64,000 nucleotides of DNA, taken from the NCBI RefSeq assembly GCF_036226765.1, contig NZ_CP109017.1:620001-684000 (forward strand), in the 5' to 3' direction. The translations under genes were made by a program, and so were the position numbers. This document shows positions 8,692-17,525 of this stretch, in pieces. The DNA is from Streptomyces sp. NBC_00670 (GTDB lineage Bacteria > Actinomycetota > Actinomycetes > Streptomycetales > Streptomycetaceae). A model generated the notes under the pieces. It was not told the DNA's origin. It made no database searches and was given only the letters and a program-made list of their open reading frames with translations. Position 1 is the first letter of the stretch. Every line of letters starts with the position of its first letter.

Positions 8692-10989
8692 GTGAGGGAT
8701 GCGGCACGACCCGTCTGGAGCCGGGTCCTGGATCGGCTCTCGGCGTCCGACCCGGGGCTGCTGCGGCTGATGGCCGGGCTGCGGACGGTGGGCTCGATCG
8801 GGCTCACCCTCGCCGTCCTCGCCTCGTTCGGCGCCACGGTCCCGCATCTCGTGGGCGGGGCGATGGCCGCCATGGTGTCCACGTTCGCGATCCGCGAGAA
8901 GGAGCGCCGGCCGCAGGCGATCACCCTGGCGCTCGGTCTGCCCGTGGCGCTCGCCGCGGTCACCCTGGCCTCGCTGCTGCAGAGATACGTCGTCGCCGGG
9001 GACCTGTTCTTCCTGCTGCTGATCTTCGCGGCGGTCTACAGCCGCCGGTTCGGGGACCGGGGCACGGCGCTGGGGCTGATCGGCTTCCAGCTGTACTTCG
9101 TCTCCCTGTTCGTCGGGGCCACGCCGACGGCCCTGCCCTCGCTGTACGCGGCGGTGGCCACGGCGTTCGCGTGCAGCGCGGTGGTGCGGTTCGGCGTCGT
9201 ACGGGACACGCCCGAGCAGGTGCTGCGGCGGCTGCGCGGGGCCTTCCGGGCGCGGCTCGCCCAGCTGATCGCGGCCCAGCTGGACCTGCTCGACGCGGCG
9301 CCCGACGAGCTGGACGCCGCCCTGGACGACGTACGGCGGCACACCGCCCGGCTGCACGAGAGCGCGATGCTCGTCCAGGGGCGGCTGGAGCAGGGCACCG
9401 ACGACCAGGCCACGGCCGCGCTGGTGCAGCGGCGCATCGCCGAGGCGGAAATCGCCGCCGAGCGGCTCGGCGTGCTGCTGCTCAGCGCGCGCAGCGCCGA
9501 GCGGGCCGACACGCTCGCCCTGCACCTGCCGAACGCCCCGGCGCCCGCGCCCGGCAACCGGCTGCCGGCCCGGGGCGACGTCACGCAGACCCTGCGCCGG
9601 GACCTGCGGGCGCTGCGACTGCTGATGGCCCGGCCGGTCGCGGCGGACCGGCACAGTTCCGTGGCGCATGTGCGCAACCGGCTGCTCGGCTACCGCGACG
9701 AGGACAACGTGCCCGCCGGTCCGCCCGCCGTGCAGGACGTCTTCCGGGGGATCGGCGAGGCCGCCAAGGCCGTGCTCGGTCTGCGGCTGGCGCTGGACGG
9801 GCCGCAGGACGAGTCCGACGACACCGCCGCGACCACCCGCTCCCGGGAGGAACTGGACGCCGAGGACGCGGCCATCGCCGGTGCCGAGCGCGAGGCGGAG
9901 GACGAGGAGGAAGAGGCGCGGGGGCTGAAGCGGCCCACCACGCGGGCCGCCGTCCAGGTGGCGGTGGGCTCGGCGCTGGCCATCGCGGGCGGCGAGTTCC
10001 TCTCCAGCCAGCGCTGGTACTGGGCGGTGCTGACCTGCTGGGTCGTCTTCCTCAACACCGCGTCCACGGGCGAGATCCTGGTCAAGGGCTACCGGCGGGT
10101 GCTGGGCACGGTGTGCGGGGTGGTCGCCGGGGCGGGGCTCGCGGGGCTGGTCGGCAACCACACGTGGACCGCGTTCGCCCTGGTGCTGCTGTTCATCTTC
10201 GCGATGTTCTACACCGCGCCGCTGTCGTACGCGCTGATGTCGTTCTTCGTGACCGCGATGCTGGGCCTGCTGTACACGCTGCTGCACACCTACAGCCTGT
10301 CGGTGCTGGTGCTGCGCATCGAGGAGACGGTGCTGGGCGCGGTGTGCGGGATCGTCGCGGCGGCGCTGGTGCTGCCGGTGCAGACCGACCGGCGTACGGA
10401 CGAGCTGCTCGCGACGGTGCTGGTGCGGCTGGCCGACGTCAGCGAGGCGGCCGTCGAGCAGCTCAGCGGCGGCCCCGCGGTGGACCTGTTGGACCAGGCG
10501 CGCGATCTCGACAAGGCGCTGGACGACCTGCGCGCCTCGACGAAGCCGCTGACGCATCCGATCACCCCGCTGCGCGGACGGCGGCAGACGGCCCGCTATC
10601 TGGTGGCGCTGCTGGAGACGTGCGCGTACCACGCGCGGTCGCTGGCGGCGACGGCGGAGCTGGTGCCGTTCAGCCGCACGATCGCGGCGGATCCCCGGCT
10701 GAAGCTGGCGGGGCGGCGGATCTCGCACAACATCGACGTGCTGCTCGCGCAGGTGCGGGACGAGCGGGCGGTGGGCGGTGAGGGCGGCGGCGGTGCGCCG
10801 AGGGAGATGGAGTCCGGGCCGAGCCTGGCGTCCCTGCTGGACCCGGGCGAGACCCGGGCACCACGCCCGGGCAGCGTCACGCACCGGGTGCTGCGGCACC
10901 TGCAGCGGTTGGACGAGGGGGTGCTGGGGCTGGCCCGCCCCCTGGGCGTGCCGGGCCCGACGACGGCGGAGCGCGGGGCACGCCGCTGA
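8692..10989 (+). CDS. FUSC family inner-membrane protein
   Basis: A 765-residue protein with two membrane blocks typical of FUSC/aromatic-acid-exporter-like proteins. The first block is an N-terminal bundle of five or six helices (about residues 25-165). A long cytosolic segment follows with coiled-coil character and an acidic run ([10 protein letters not shown], near 410). A second bundle of helices (about 430-560) is followed by a soluble C-terminus. Proteins of this type are proposed efflux or envelope components; no substrate is known here. GTG at 8692 was chosen for the GGGAGGA 11 nt upstream; an in-frame ATG at 8644 has no RBS. Its stop codon lies inside a strong hairpin. Confidence 0.85.
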   Translation: MRDAARPVWSRVLDRLSASDPGLLRLMAGLRTVGSIGLTLAVLASFGATVPHLVGGAMAAMVSTFAIREKERRPQAITLALGLPVALAAVTLASLLQRYVVAGDLFFLLLIFAAVYSRRFGDRGTALGLIGFQLYFVSLFVGATPTALPSLYAAVATAFACSAVVRFGVVRDTPEQVLRRLRGAFRARLAQLIAAQLDLLDAAPDELDAALDDVRRHTARLHESAMLVQGRLEQGTDDQATAALVQRRIAEAEIAAERLGVLLLSARSAERADTLALHLPNAPAPAPGNRLPARGDVTQTLRRDLRALRLLMARPVAADRHSSVAHVRNRLLGYRDEDNVPAGPPAVQDVFRGIGEAAKAVLGLRLALDGPQDESDDTAATTRSREELDAEDAAIAGAEREAEDEEEEARGLKRPTTRAAVQVAVGSALAIAGGEFLSSQRWYWAVLTCWVVFLNTASTGEILVKGYRRVLGTVCGVVAGAGLAGLVGNHTWTAFALVLLFIFAMFYTAPLSYALMSFFVTAMLGLLYTLLHTYSLSVLVLRIEETVLGAVCGIVAAALVLPVQTDRRTDELLATVLVRLADVSEAAVEQLSGGPAVDLLDQARDLDKALDDLRASTKPLTHPITPLRGRRQTARYLVALLETCAYHARSLAATAELVPFSRTIAADPRLKLAGRRISHNIDVLLAQVRDERAVGGEGGGGAPREMESGPSLASLLDPGETRAPRPGSVTHRVLRHLQRLDEGVLGLARPLGVPGPTTAERGARR

Positions 10990-11009
10990 TCCTCCGGCGC
11001 GGAGGATCA
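10987..11009 (+). terminator. Hairpin terminator containing the FUSC stop codon
   Basis: Perfect 10-bp arms TGATCCTCCG / CGGAGGATCA with a 3-nt loop. The TGA of the FUSC gene is the first three bases of the stem. There is no U-tract, as is common for Streptomyces terminators. Confidence 0.7.
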
Positions 11010-11166
11010 TAGAGGACACCACCTGTCCGCCACCGATGCGAGGGTTCCTGTCGAGCCGCCGGGGCCGCACGGGCCCCGGTCACCTTCGAGAAGGGGTGCG
11101 GACGATGTCCTGGACGTCGCCGCACCACGACGGCCCCGCACGCGGGGCCCACGACCGGAGACCTTG

Positions 11167-12261
11167 ATGACCACCGCCACCGTCCTGGACATACGCGCCC
11201 TCAACCGCGCGACCCTCGCCCGCCAGCGCCTGCTGGACCGCGCCGACGCCGGCGTCGCCGACACGGTCGCGCACCTGTGCGGGCTGCAGGCGCAGGAGCC
11301 GCAGGAGCCGTTCATCGGCCTGTGGTCCCGGCTGGCCCGCTTCGACCCCGCGGAACTGGACGCCGCGCTGACCGGCCGCACGGTGGTGCGCACGCACCTC
11401 ATGCGCCGCACCGTGCACCTGGTGACCGCCGACGACGCGCTGGCCTGGCGCTCCCGCCACGACGCCATGCTGCGCCAGCGGGCGCAGGGCGCGTACCGGC
11501 GGGAGCTGGCCGGTGTCGACCTGGACGAGCTGGCGGCGGCCGGCCGTGCCGTGATGGCCGACGGGCGGGCGCGCACCATGGCCGAGCTCGTGGCGGGCGT
11601 CGAGGACCGCTGGCCCGGCCGGCCGCGCCGGGCGCTCGGTGAGCTGCTGATCGCGGCCCTGGTGCCGATGGCGCAGCTCCCGCCGCGCGGTCTGTGGCGG
11701 GCCAGGGCGGGCGTACGGAACCTGCCGCTGGCGGCGTGGCTGGGCCGGGACGTCGAGCCGCTGCCCGACGCAGCCGGCGACCCCGTCGGGCAGCGGCTGG
11801 TCCGCCGCTATCTCGCCGCCTACGGGCCCGCAGCGACCGCCGATCTGCGCGCCTGGTGCGGGCTGGCGGGGCTGCCCGCCGCGGTCAAGGCCGTGCGCGA
11901 GGAGCTGGTCTCCTTCCGCGACGCGCGCGGCCGGGAGCTCCTCGACCTGCCGGGCGCCCCGCGCCCGGACCCGGACACGCCCGCCCCCGTACGGTTCCTG
12001 CCCGCGTTCGACAACGCGATCCTCGGCTACCAGGACCGCGGCCGGATCGTCGACGACGCCCACCTCGGGCTGTCCGTGGCGGGGCACCGCGCGGTCCTCG
12101 TCGACGGGCGGGTCGCCGCCACCTGGACGGTGCGCGAGGAGCGGCTGGACGTGCGTCCGCTGCGCCCGCTCACCGCGCCGGAGCGGGAGGCCGTCACCGC
12201 CGAGGGCCGGGAGCTGGCCGCCTTCCTGGACGCGGCGATGGACGACGTCCCGGCCGGGTGA
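11167..12261 (+). CDS. AlkZ-like winged-helix DNA glycosylase family protein (HTH_42)
   Basis: A 364-residue protein of the HTH_42 superfamily, whose studied members (AlkZ, YcaQ/AlkX) excise bulky alkylated bases or open interstrand crosslinks. Near residue 37 it has the LQAQ element matching the catalytic Q-x-Q motif I associate with the AlkZ-like branch, followed by winged-helix repeats and a C-terminal beta domain ending in a WTVREERLDV strand. ATG at 11167 has GGAG 7 nt upstream; a TTG directly before it is less likely. AlkZ relatives are sometimes self-resistance genes next to genotoxin clusters, but no biosynthetic genes are seen here. Family is firm; glycosylase activity is inferred. 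Confidence 0.8.
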   Translation: MTTATVLDIRALNRATLARQRLLDRADAGVADTVAHLCGLQAQEPQEPFIGLWSRLARFDPAELDAALTGRTVVRTHLMRRTVHLVTADDALAWRSRHDAMLRQRAQGAYRRELAGVDLDELAAAGRAVMADGRARTMAELVAGVEDRWPGRPRRALGELLIAALVPMAQLPPRGLWRARAGVRNLPLAAWLGRDVEPLPDAAGDPVGQRLVRRYLAAYGPAATADLRAWCGLAGLPAAVKAVREELVSFRDARGRELLDLPGAPRPDPDTPAPVRFLPAFDNAILGYQDRGRIVDDAHLGLSVAGHRAVLVDGRVAATWTVREERLDVRPLRPLTAPEREAVTAEGRELAAFLDAAMDDVPAG

Positions 12262-12340
12262 CGCGCCCCGGCGGGCGCCCCCGTGTCGATCCCCGGCCGC
12301 CGGGTACCTGCAAAGGACTTCTCGGAAAAGGGGGCAGCAC

Positions 12341-13051
12341 ATGACGCCGCACGCCGACGACGCCGCTGTCGAGGACCGCGCCGGCGTTCCCGGGCTCCGG
12401 CTGGCCACGGGGGGTTCCACCGCCCGGGGTGAGGACATGGACGCACGGGACGACCAGGAAAGAAACCTGCCCGTCGACCGCAACCAGGCGATCCTGGAGG
12501 CGGCCAAGCAGGTCGGCGCGATCCTCAAGCGCGAGGGCCACCCGTTCGCCCTGGCCGGCAGCGTGGCGGTGTACGCCCACGGGGGCACCGGCAACCTCCA
12601 GCACGACGTCGACTTCTGCATCCGCCCGGAGGACGCCGACGCGGTCGCCGGCACGCTGCGCGCGGCCGGGCTGACCGTCTTCACCCCGCCGGAGGACTGG
12701 CTGCTGAAGGCGGGCTGCCTGGGGCAGCAGGTCGACCTGATCTTCGAGCTGGCGCACCGCCCGGTCGACACGGAGCTGCTGGAGCGGGCGCAGGAGCTGT
12801 CGGTGGACTCGGTGCGGATGCCGGTGCTCTCCCCCACCGATCTGCTGCGCGGACTGCTGGCCTCCTTCTCCGAACACCACTGCGACTTCGGCGCGGTGCT
12901 GCCGATCGCCCGCATCCTGCGTGAGCGGGTCGACTGGGAGCTGCTGCGCCGGGACTGCGGTGCGCAGCCCATGCCCGCGGCGTTCTTCTTCCTCCTGGAA
13001 CGCCTGGAGGTCATCGCCCCGCCGCACGACGAACCCTCTCGGGAGCAGTGA
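12341..13051 (+). CDS. Nucleotidyltransferase-fold protein
   Basis: A 236-residue cytosolic protein with a minimal nucleotidyltransferase core. FALAGSVAVYAHG resembles the glycine/serine loop, and HDVDFCIRPED resembles the acidic DxD metal site about 17 residues later. The C-terminal half is helical. The first 35 residues look disordered, and a second possible start at 12437 (ATG after GGTGAGGAC) would remove most of them; I kept the first ATG for its AGGGGGC. Its stop overlaps the start of the BON-domain gene, so it heads a translationally coupled three-gene operon. It could be a housekeeping NTase or an antitoxin/toxin-type protein; no partner toxin is seen. Confidence 0.7.
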   Translation: MTPHADDAAVEDRAGVPGLRLATGGSTARGEDMDARDDQERNLPVDRNQAILEAAKQVGAILKREGHPFALAGSVAVYAHGGTGNLQHDVDFCIRPEDADAVAGTLRAAGLTVFTPPEDWLLKAGCLGQQVDLIFELAHRPVDTELLERAQELSVDSVRMPVLSPTDLLRGLLASFSEHHCDFGAVLPIARILRERVDWELLRRDCGAQPMPAAFFFLLERLEVIAPPHDEPSREQ

Positions 13052-13395
13052 TGAGCCAGCCGAGCCATTGGCCTGAAGATCCCCTCAACCCGGCGCACGG
13101 CGCGGGCAGGACGTCCGGCACGGGCCCCGCCCCCACCTCCTCCTCCGCCGGGGACAACGTCGAGTACCGCGTCGCCCATCTGCGCGACCGGCTCGCCGAG
13201 GAGGAGCTCGGCGAGCTGGGCGTACGGGCGGAGGTGCGCTCGGGTTCCGTGCTGGTCACCGGCACCGTCCCGTCCACGCACTGCCGGGACACGCTGCTGC
13301 GGACCGTCCGTGACGAACTGGCGGGGCTCGAGGTGCGCTGCGACGTCGTGGTGGCCGAGAACGCCGCCCCCGACCATGCGGAGGAACTGTCGTGA
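13051..13395 (+). CDS. BON-domain-like small protein
   Basis: A 114-residue protein. After a Pro/Gly/Ser-rich N-terminus of about 35 residues it has one BON-like alpha/beta repeat: a helix (YRVAHLRDRLAEEELGELG), a strand with GSVLVTGTVPS, then a second helix and VRCDVVVAEN. BON domains bind membranes or small ligands. There is no signal peptide, so it is probably cytosolic. ATG at 13051 overlaps the upstream TGA, and its own stop overlaps the GTG of the metallophosphoesterase, making tight translational coupling on both sides. A role as a partner of either flanking enzyme is inference from this arrangement. Confidence 0.65.
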   Translation: MSQPSHWPEDPLNPAHGAGRTSGTGPAPTSSSAGDNVEYRVAHLRDRLAEEELGELGVRAEVRSGSVLVTGTVPSTHCRDTLLRTVRDELAGLEVRCDVVVAENAAPDHAEELS

Positions 13396-14135
13396 TCCGC
13401 CTCGCCGCCGTCGGCGACATCCACATGGGGTCCGACAGCCAGGGCCTGCTCCGGCCCGCGTTCGAGACCCTGCCCGACTGTGCCGATCTGCTGCTGCTCG
13501 CCGGGGACCTGACCCGGCACGGCACGCCCGAGGAGATGCGGGTGGTGGCCCGCGAAGTGCGGGACCTGCCCGTGCCGGTGGTCGCGGTGCTCGGCAACCA
13601 CGACCACCACGACGAGCAGCCCGAGAAGGTCACCGAGATCCTGCGCGAGGCCGGGGTGCGGGTGCTGGAGGGCGAGTCGACGGTCGTCGAGTGCGCGGGC
13701 TCGCGGGTCGGTGTGGCCGGTACCAAGGGGTTCGGCGGCGGGTTCGTCGGCCGCAGCGCCGGGGAGTTCGGCGAGCCGCTGATGAAGGAGTTCGTACGGG
13801 CCACCCGGCGCAGCGCCGACTCGCTGTGCGCGGCGCTGAAGGAGCTGGCCGGCCGGGGCTGCGACGTACGGGTGGCGCTCACGCACTACTCCCCCGTCGC
13901 CGACACGCTGGCCGGGGAGCCCGCGGAGATCCATCCGTTCCTCGGCAGCTATCTGCTGGCGGAGGCGATCGACACGGCCGGCGCCGATCTGGCGGTCCAC
14001 GGTCACGCGCACCTGGGGACCGAGCACGGTATGACGGCGGGCGGCGTCCGGGTGCGCAACGTGGCGCAGCCGGTGATCCGCCGGGCGTTCAACGTGTACC
14101 AGCTGCACACGGAGGGGGCGGGCGTCGCCGTCTGA
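13392..14135 (+). CDS. Calcineurin-like metallophosphoesterase
   Basis: A 247-residue cytosolic phosphoesterase with all family motifs in order: GDIHMG near the start, GDLTRHG at about 38, GNHDHHD at about 68, THYSP at about 162 and GHAHLG at about 208. These supply the two-metal site. The substrate may be a phosphomonoester or a cyclic nucleotide; sequence alone does not say. GTG at 13392 overlaps the stop of the BON-domain gene by 4 nt. It is the last gene of the NTase-BON-phosphoesterase operon and is followed by a clear hairpin at 14147-14182. Confidence 0.88.
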   Translation: MIRLAAVGDIHMGSDSQGLLRPAFETLPDCADLLLLAGDLTRHGTPEEMRVVAREVRDLPVPVVAVLGNHDHHDEQPEKVTEILREAGVRVLEGESTVVECAGSRVGVAGTKGFGGGFVGRSAGEFGEPLMKEFVRATRRSADSLCAALKELAGRGCDVRVALTHYSPVADTLAGEPAEIHPFLGSYLLAEAIDTAGADLAVHGHAHLGTEHGMTAGGVRVRNVAQPVIRRAFNVYQLHTEGAGVAV

Positions 14136-14146
14136 CGCCGGGGCCG

Positions 14147-14182
14147 GCCCCGTCCGCCGTTCCGGGGATGCGCGGACGGGGC
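14147..14182 (+). terminator. Hairpin terminator of the phosphoesterase operon
   Basis: Perfect 11-bp arms GCCCCGTCCGC / GCGGACGGGGC with a 14-nt loop, beginning 11 nt after the phosphoesterase stop. Confidence 0.65.
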
Positions 14183-14228
14183 GGGGCGGCGCATCCTTGC
14201 TGTGTCACCCAGCCGACGAGGAAGACCG

Positions 14229-16910
14229 ATGCATGGGAGCGCCGAGCGCGAGGGCCCGGCGCCCGGACCGCCGGGCGCGGTGCTGACCGGCGCCGTCGCG
14301 GACGCGCTGCGCGCGGTCACCGGCTTCGCCGGCGGGGTCTATCTGTGCTCCGGCAGACCCGGGGAGCTGCGGCTCTCGGTGCTCGCCGGACTGCCGGGCC
14401 CGCTGTTCCGGCCCTGGTGGCGGCTGACCGTGGACCGTCCGTTTCCCGCCGCGGACGCCTTCCGCACCCGGGTTCCGGTGGTGCTCGCCGACCCCACGGA
14501 GACGATGCGGCGCTATCCGCAGCTCGCGGCCGGGCTGCCGTTCCGGTTCGGCTCGCTGTACGTGCCGGTGACCGACGGCGCCCGGACCTACGGCGTGCTG
14601 ACCGTGCTGCGGCCGAGCGCATCCCACCTCACCGAGGCGATGCCCGCCCGGGACCGGCTCGCCCCGATCGCGGACGCGCTGGGTGCCGCGCTCGGCGGGC
14701 TGGAGCGGGACGGGGTGCGGGTGGCGTGGGACGGCGAGCCCCGGTGCGTGCGCCCGCCCGCGGTCGGCGGCGGCACGCCCGGGGGCCGGGTCGGCCGCTT
14801 CACCTGGGACCCGGCGGGCGGCGAGGTCACCGTGGACGCCACGCTGCGGGCGCTGGCGGGCCTGGGCGCGGACGGCGGCGTACGGTCCGCGGAGGCGCTC
14901 GCCGAGGCGCTGGCGCCGGACGACGCGCACCTGGTGCTGGCCGCACTGCGCGAGGCGGCCGACGGCCCGGCACCGCCGGGGCTGCTGCGGGTACGCTCCG
15001 CCGAGGGCGCACGGCGGCTCCTGGAACTCCAGCCGCACGAGCCGGCGCACGCGAGCCCGGCCCTTCACGAACCGGTGCACGGGCGGCCGTCCGCGGACGA
15101 GCCTTCGCCCGGACGGCCGTCCGCGGACGAGCCCTCGCCCGGACGCCCGCACGGGGCGTCCCCGGCCGCCCCTCGGATCGGTGGTCTGGTCATCGATCCG
15201 GAGCCGGGCGCGGCGGCGGACGGCGCGGCCGATCTGCTGCCCGACGGGGTGTTCGCCTTCGACCGGCTCGGGCTGCTCACCTACGTCAACCCCCGGGCCG
15301 CCGAACTCCTCGGGCAGCGGCGGGAGCTGCTGCTCGGCCGGCAGCTGTGGGAGGCCGTGCCCTGGCTGGACCGTCCGGTGTACGAGGACCACATCCGGGC
15401 CTCGCTGCTCTCCGTCGAGCCGGTGCACTTCCAGGTCAGCCGCCCCCGGCCGGACGCCGCCTCCGGCGCCGGTACGGAACGGGGCCGGTCGGACGGCGAC
15501 TGGCTGACGCTGTCGCTGTACCCCGGGCCGGACGTCGTCACCTGCCGCGTGGTGCCACTGGGCCGGGTCGCCGAGACGACCGAGGGCGCACCCGCCCCGG
15601 CCCCGGCGGACACCGTCACGCCGACGCACGCGCCCACCACCGAGGCGGCTCCGTCCGGTCTCCCCCCGGCCGTCGTCTCCACGGCCCCGGTGTACCGGCC
15701 CATCGTGCTGGCCATCGCCCTGACCGAGGCGCTGACCGCCCGGCAGGTCTCGGAGGTGGTGATGCGGGAGCTGCTGCCCGCCTTCGGGGGCGGCCGGCTC
15801 GCGATCTACCTCCTGCACGAGGACCGGCATCTGTACCTGGCCTGGGAGCACGGCTTCCCGCCGAAGTTCCTGCGCCCGTTCGAGGGCGTGGCCCTGGACG
15901 CGAGGCTGCCGGGCGTGGAGACGCTCACCGGCGGCCGCCCGCTGTTCTTCGAGTCGATGCACAAGCTCGCCGCCGCCTACCCGGGCATCCCGCTGGACGC
16001 CACCGAGGGCGCCCGCGCGTTCCTGCCGCTGATCGCCTCCGGCCGCCCGGTCGGCTCCTGCATCCTCGGCTTCGACCGCGAGCGCGGCTTCAGCGACGAG
16101 GAGCGCACGGTGCTCACCGCGCTCGCCGGACTGATCGCGCAGGCCCTGGAGCGGGCCCGGCGCTACGAGAACGAGGCGGCCCTGGCCCGCGGGCTCCAGG
16201 AGGCGCTGCTGCCGCACCGGCTGTCGACGCACCCCCGGGTGGAGACGGCGGGCTGCTATCTGCCCGGCACCCAGGGCATGGAGGTGGGCGGCGACTGGTA
16301 CGACGTGGTCGACGCGGGTGAAGGGCTCGCGCTGGTGATCGGGGACGTCCAGGGGCACGGGGTGCAGGCCGCCGCGACGATGGGGCAACTGCGCAGCGCG
16401 GTACGGGCGTTCGCGCTCGGCGACCATCCGCCGGGCGAGGTGATGAGCAGCACCAACCGGCTGCTGATCGATCTGGACCCGGGGCAGTTCGCGAGTTGCT
16501 GCTACATCCGGCTCGACCCGCTCACCGGCATCGCCCGGGCCGCGCGCGCCGGTCATCCGCAGCCGCTGCTGCGCCATCCCGACGGCCGTACCGACGTCCT
16601 CGACCTGCCGGGCGGGGTGGTGCTCGGCGTGGCCCCGAAGGCGGAGTACCCGGTGACCGAACTGCGCCTGGAACCGGGGGCGGTGCTCGCCCTGTTCACC
16701 GACGGGCTGGTCGAGCGGGCGGGGCACGACATCGACGAGGGCATCGGCGCGCTGCGCACGGCCCTGACCCTGGCGGGCGGCCGCGGCACTCCCCCGCAGC
16801 AGCCCTCGCTGCCCCGGGTGGCCGGGCTGCTCACCGACCGGGCCCGGCGCGCCGCCGACCGCCCCGACGACATCGCGCTGTTGCTCACCCGGTTGCGGTC
16901 CTGCGGCTGA
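14229..16910 (+). CDS. GAF-PAS-GAF SpoIIE-type (PP2C) phosphatase
   Basis: An 893-residue cytosolic sensor phosphatase. The order is a GAF-like domain (about 15-160), a low-complexity linker (about 270-315) that includes a duplicated Ser-Ala-Asp-Glu-Pro unit, a PAS domain (about 330-440, FAFDRLGLLTYVN), a second GAF (about 490-640), and a SpoIIE/PP2C domain from about 655 to the end with GGDWYDVV, GDVQGHG and LFTDGLVER metal-site motifs. It lacks a C-terminal anti-sigma kinase domain. Such proteins dephosphorylate anti-anti-sigma factors, so the target is probably a STAS protein elsewhere. ATG at 14229 has GAGGAAG 5-6 nt upstream. The gene appears to be monocistronic. Confidence 0.88.
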   Translation: MHGSAEREGPAPGPPGAVLTGAVADALRAVTGFAGGVYLCSGRPGELRLSVLAGLPGPLFRPWWRLTVDRPFPAADAFRTRVPVVLADPTETMRRYPQLAAGLPFRFGSLYVPVTDGARTYGVLTVLRPSASHLTEAMPARDRLAPIADALGAALGGLERDGVRVAWDGEPRCVRPPAVGGGTPGGRVGRFTWDPAGGEVTVDATLRALAGLGADGGVRSAEALAEALAPDDAHLVLAALREAADGPAPPGLLRVRSAEGARRLLELQPHEPAHASPALHEPVHGRPSADEPSPGRPSADEPSPGRPHGASPAAPRIGGLVIDPEPGAAADGAADLLPDGVFAFDRLGLLTYVNPRAAELLGQRRELLLGRQLWEAVPWLDRPVYEDHIRASLLSVEPVHFQVSRPRPDAASGAGTERGRSDGDWLTLSLYPGPDVVTCRVVPLGRVAETTEGAPAPAPADTVTPTHAPTTEAAPSGLPPAVVSTAPVYRPIVLAIALTEALTARQVSEVVMRELLPAFGGGRLAIYLLHEDRHLYLAWEHGFPPKFLRPFEGVALDARLPGVETLTGGRPLFFESMHKLAAAYPGIPLDATEGARAFLPLIASGRPVGSCILGFDRERGFSDEERTVLTALAGLIAQALERARRYENEAALARGLQEALLPHRLSTHPRVETAGCYLPGTQGMEVGGDWYDVVDAGEGLALVIGDVQGHGVQAAATMGQLRSAVRAFALGDHPPGEVMSSTNRLLIDLDPGQFASCCYIRLDPLTGIARAARAGHPQPLLRHPDGRTDVLDLPGGVVLGVAPKAEYPVTELRLEPGAVLALFTDGLVERAGHDIDEGIGALRTALTLAGGRGTPPQQPSLPRVAGLLTDRARRAADRPDDIALLLTRLRSCG
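15084..15143. repeat. 30-bp tandem duplication within the SpoIIE-type gene
   Basis: Two adjacent 30-bp units (15084-15113 and 15114-15143) differ at one base and encode two copies of a ten-residue Ser-Ala-Asp-Glu-Pro-containing linker. This is a recent in-frame duplication in a disordered linker. Confidence 0.8.
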
Positions 16911-17022
16911 ACCGGCTCCTCACCACTTCCTCACCGCCTTTTCGCTCCCGGCCCGTTTCGGCGGTACACCGACAGGTCACCCGGACTCGACGATCCGTCC
17001 CGTCCGCACACAGGAGAGAGTC

Positions 17023-17283
17023 ATGGACAACTGGCGAGAGCGCGCCGCCTGCCGCACCGAGGATCCCGACCTGTTCTTCCCCGTCGGCACGACCGGCCCC
17101 GCGCTGCTCCAGATCGAGGAGGCGAAGTCGGTGTGCCGCGGCTGCCCGGTCCGCGACGCGTGCCTGGAGTGGGCGCTGGAGACCGGCCAGAACATCGGTG
17201 TCTGGGGCGGCACGACGGAGATGGAACGCCGCGCCCTCAAGCGCCGCCGGGCCACCGCGAGCCGGCGCGGCGGCACCGGCTGA
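17023..17283 (+). CDS. WhiB-family Fe-S transcriptional regulator (WhiB1/WblE-like)
   Basis: An 86-residue WhiB-like protein. The four [4Fe-4S]-ligand cysteines are C10, C38, C41 and C47. The turn motif GVWGG is at 59-63, and a basic C-terminus (RRALKRRRATASRR) supplies DNA contacts. The opening MDNWRERAACRTEDPDLFFP and the lack of long extensions resemble the WhiB1/WblE subgroup, which binds sigma region 4 and senses NO or redox state. It would be a paralogue, because the core wblE usually sits elsewhere. AGGAGAG lies 6 nt before ATG. It is monocistronic, and the next gene is preceded by its own operator-containing promoter. Confidence 0.92.
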   Translation: MDNWRERAACRTEDPDLFFPVGTTGPALLQIEEAKSVCRGCPVRDACLEWALETGQNIGVWGGTTEMERRALKRRRATASRRGGTG

Positions 17284-17334
17284 CACCGCGGCGGCCGCCC
17301 CCACAGCCGTATGGACGCTCCTACAACCGCATAG

Positions 17335-17402
17335 TGTCGCCAGATTCCCCAATACTGCCCTTGTCGCCCCCCTTGAGGCGCGATAACTGTCGACAGTAAG
17401 GT
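17335..17402 (+). promoter_or_regulatory. Promoter with TGTCGACA operator O1 and near-match auxiliary site
   Basis: A -35 TTGAGG (17373-17378) and a -10 TAAGGT (17397-17402) are 18 nt apart. The operator TGTCGACA (17388-17395) lies between them, 9 nt after the -35 and 1 nt before the -10, inside a perfect 12-bp palindrome ACTGTCGACAGT. A one-mismatch site TGTCGCCA is at 17335-17342, 53 bp upstream centre to centre. This should drive the secreted protein at 17526. The same geometry occurs at 33670-33699. Confidence 0.75.
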
Positions 17403-17525
17403 CCCTGTCGAGCCTCACCGAGCTGACATCAGCCGGCTGTTCGGCATGCCTTCCACCCCGTCGTCCCCCACCGCGCGGTGTCGGTCGGTCATGCCCGAAC
17501 GGGCTGGAGAACAAGGGAGTTCACA

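Noticed and set aside
6331..11070. A single very long minus-strand open frame through the catalase and beyond
   Set aside because: Only the 3' third is catalase; the upstream part is the antisense of the FUSC gene with a composition typical of high-GC shadows, and a good RBS marks the catalase start at 7974.
15084..15143. Tandem repeats as a CRISPR or mobile-element trace
   Set aside because: Units are adjacent without spacers, in frame within a disordered protein linker; no cas or transposase genes are present.
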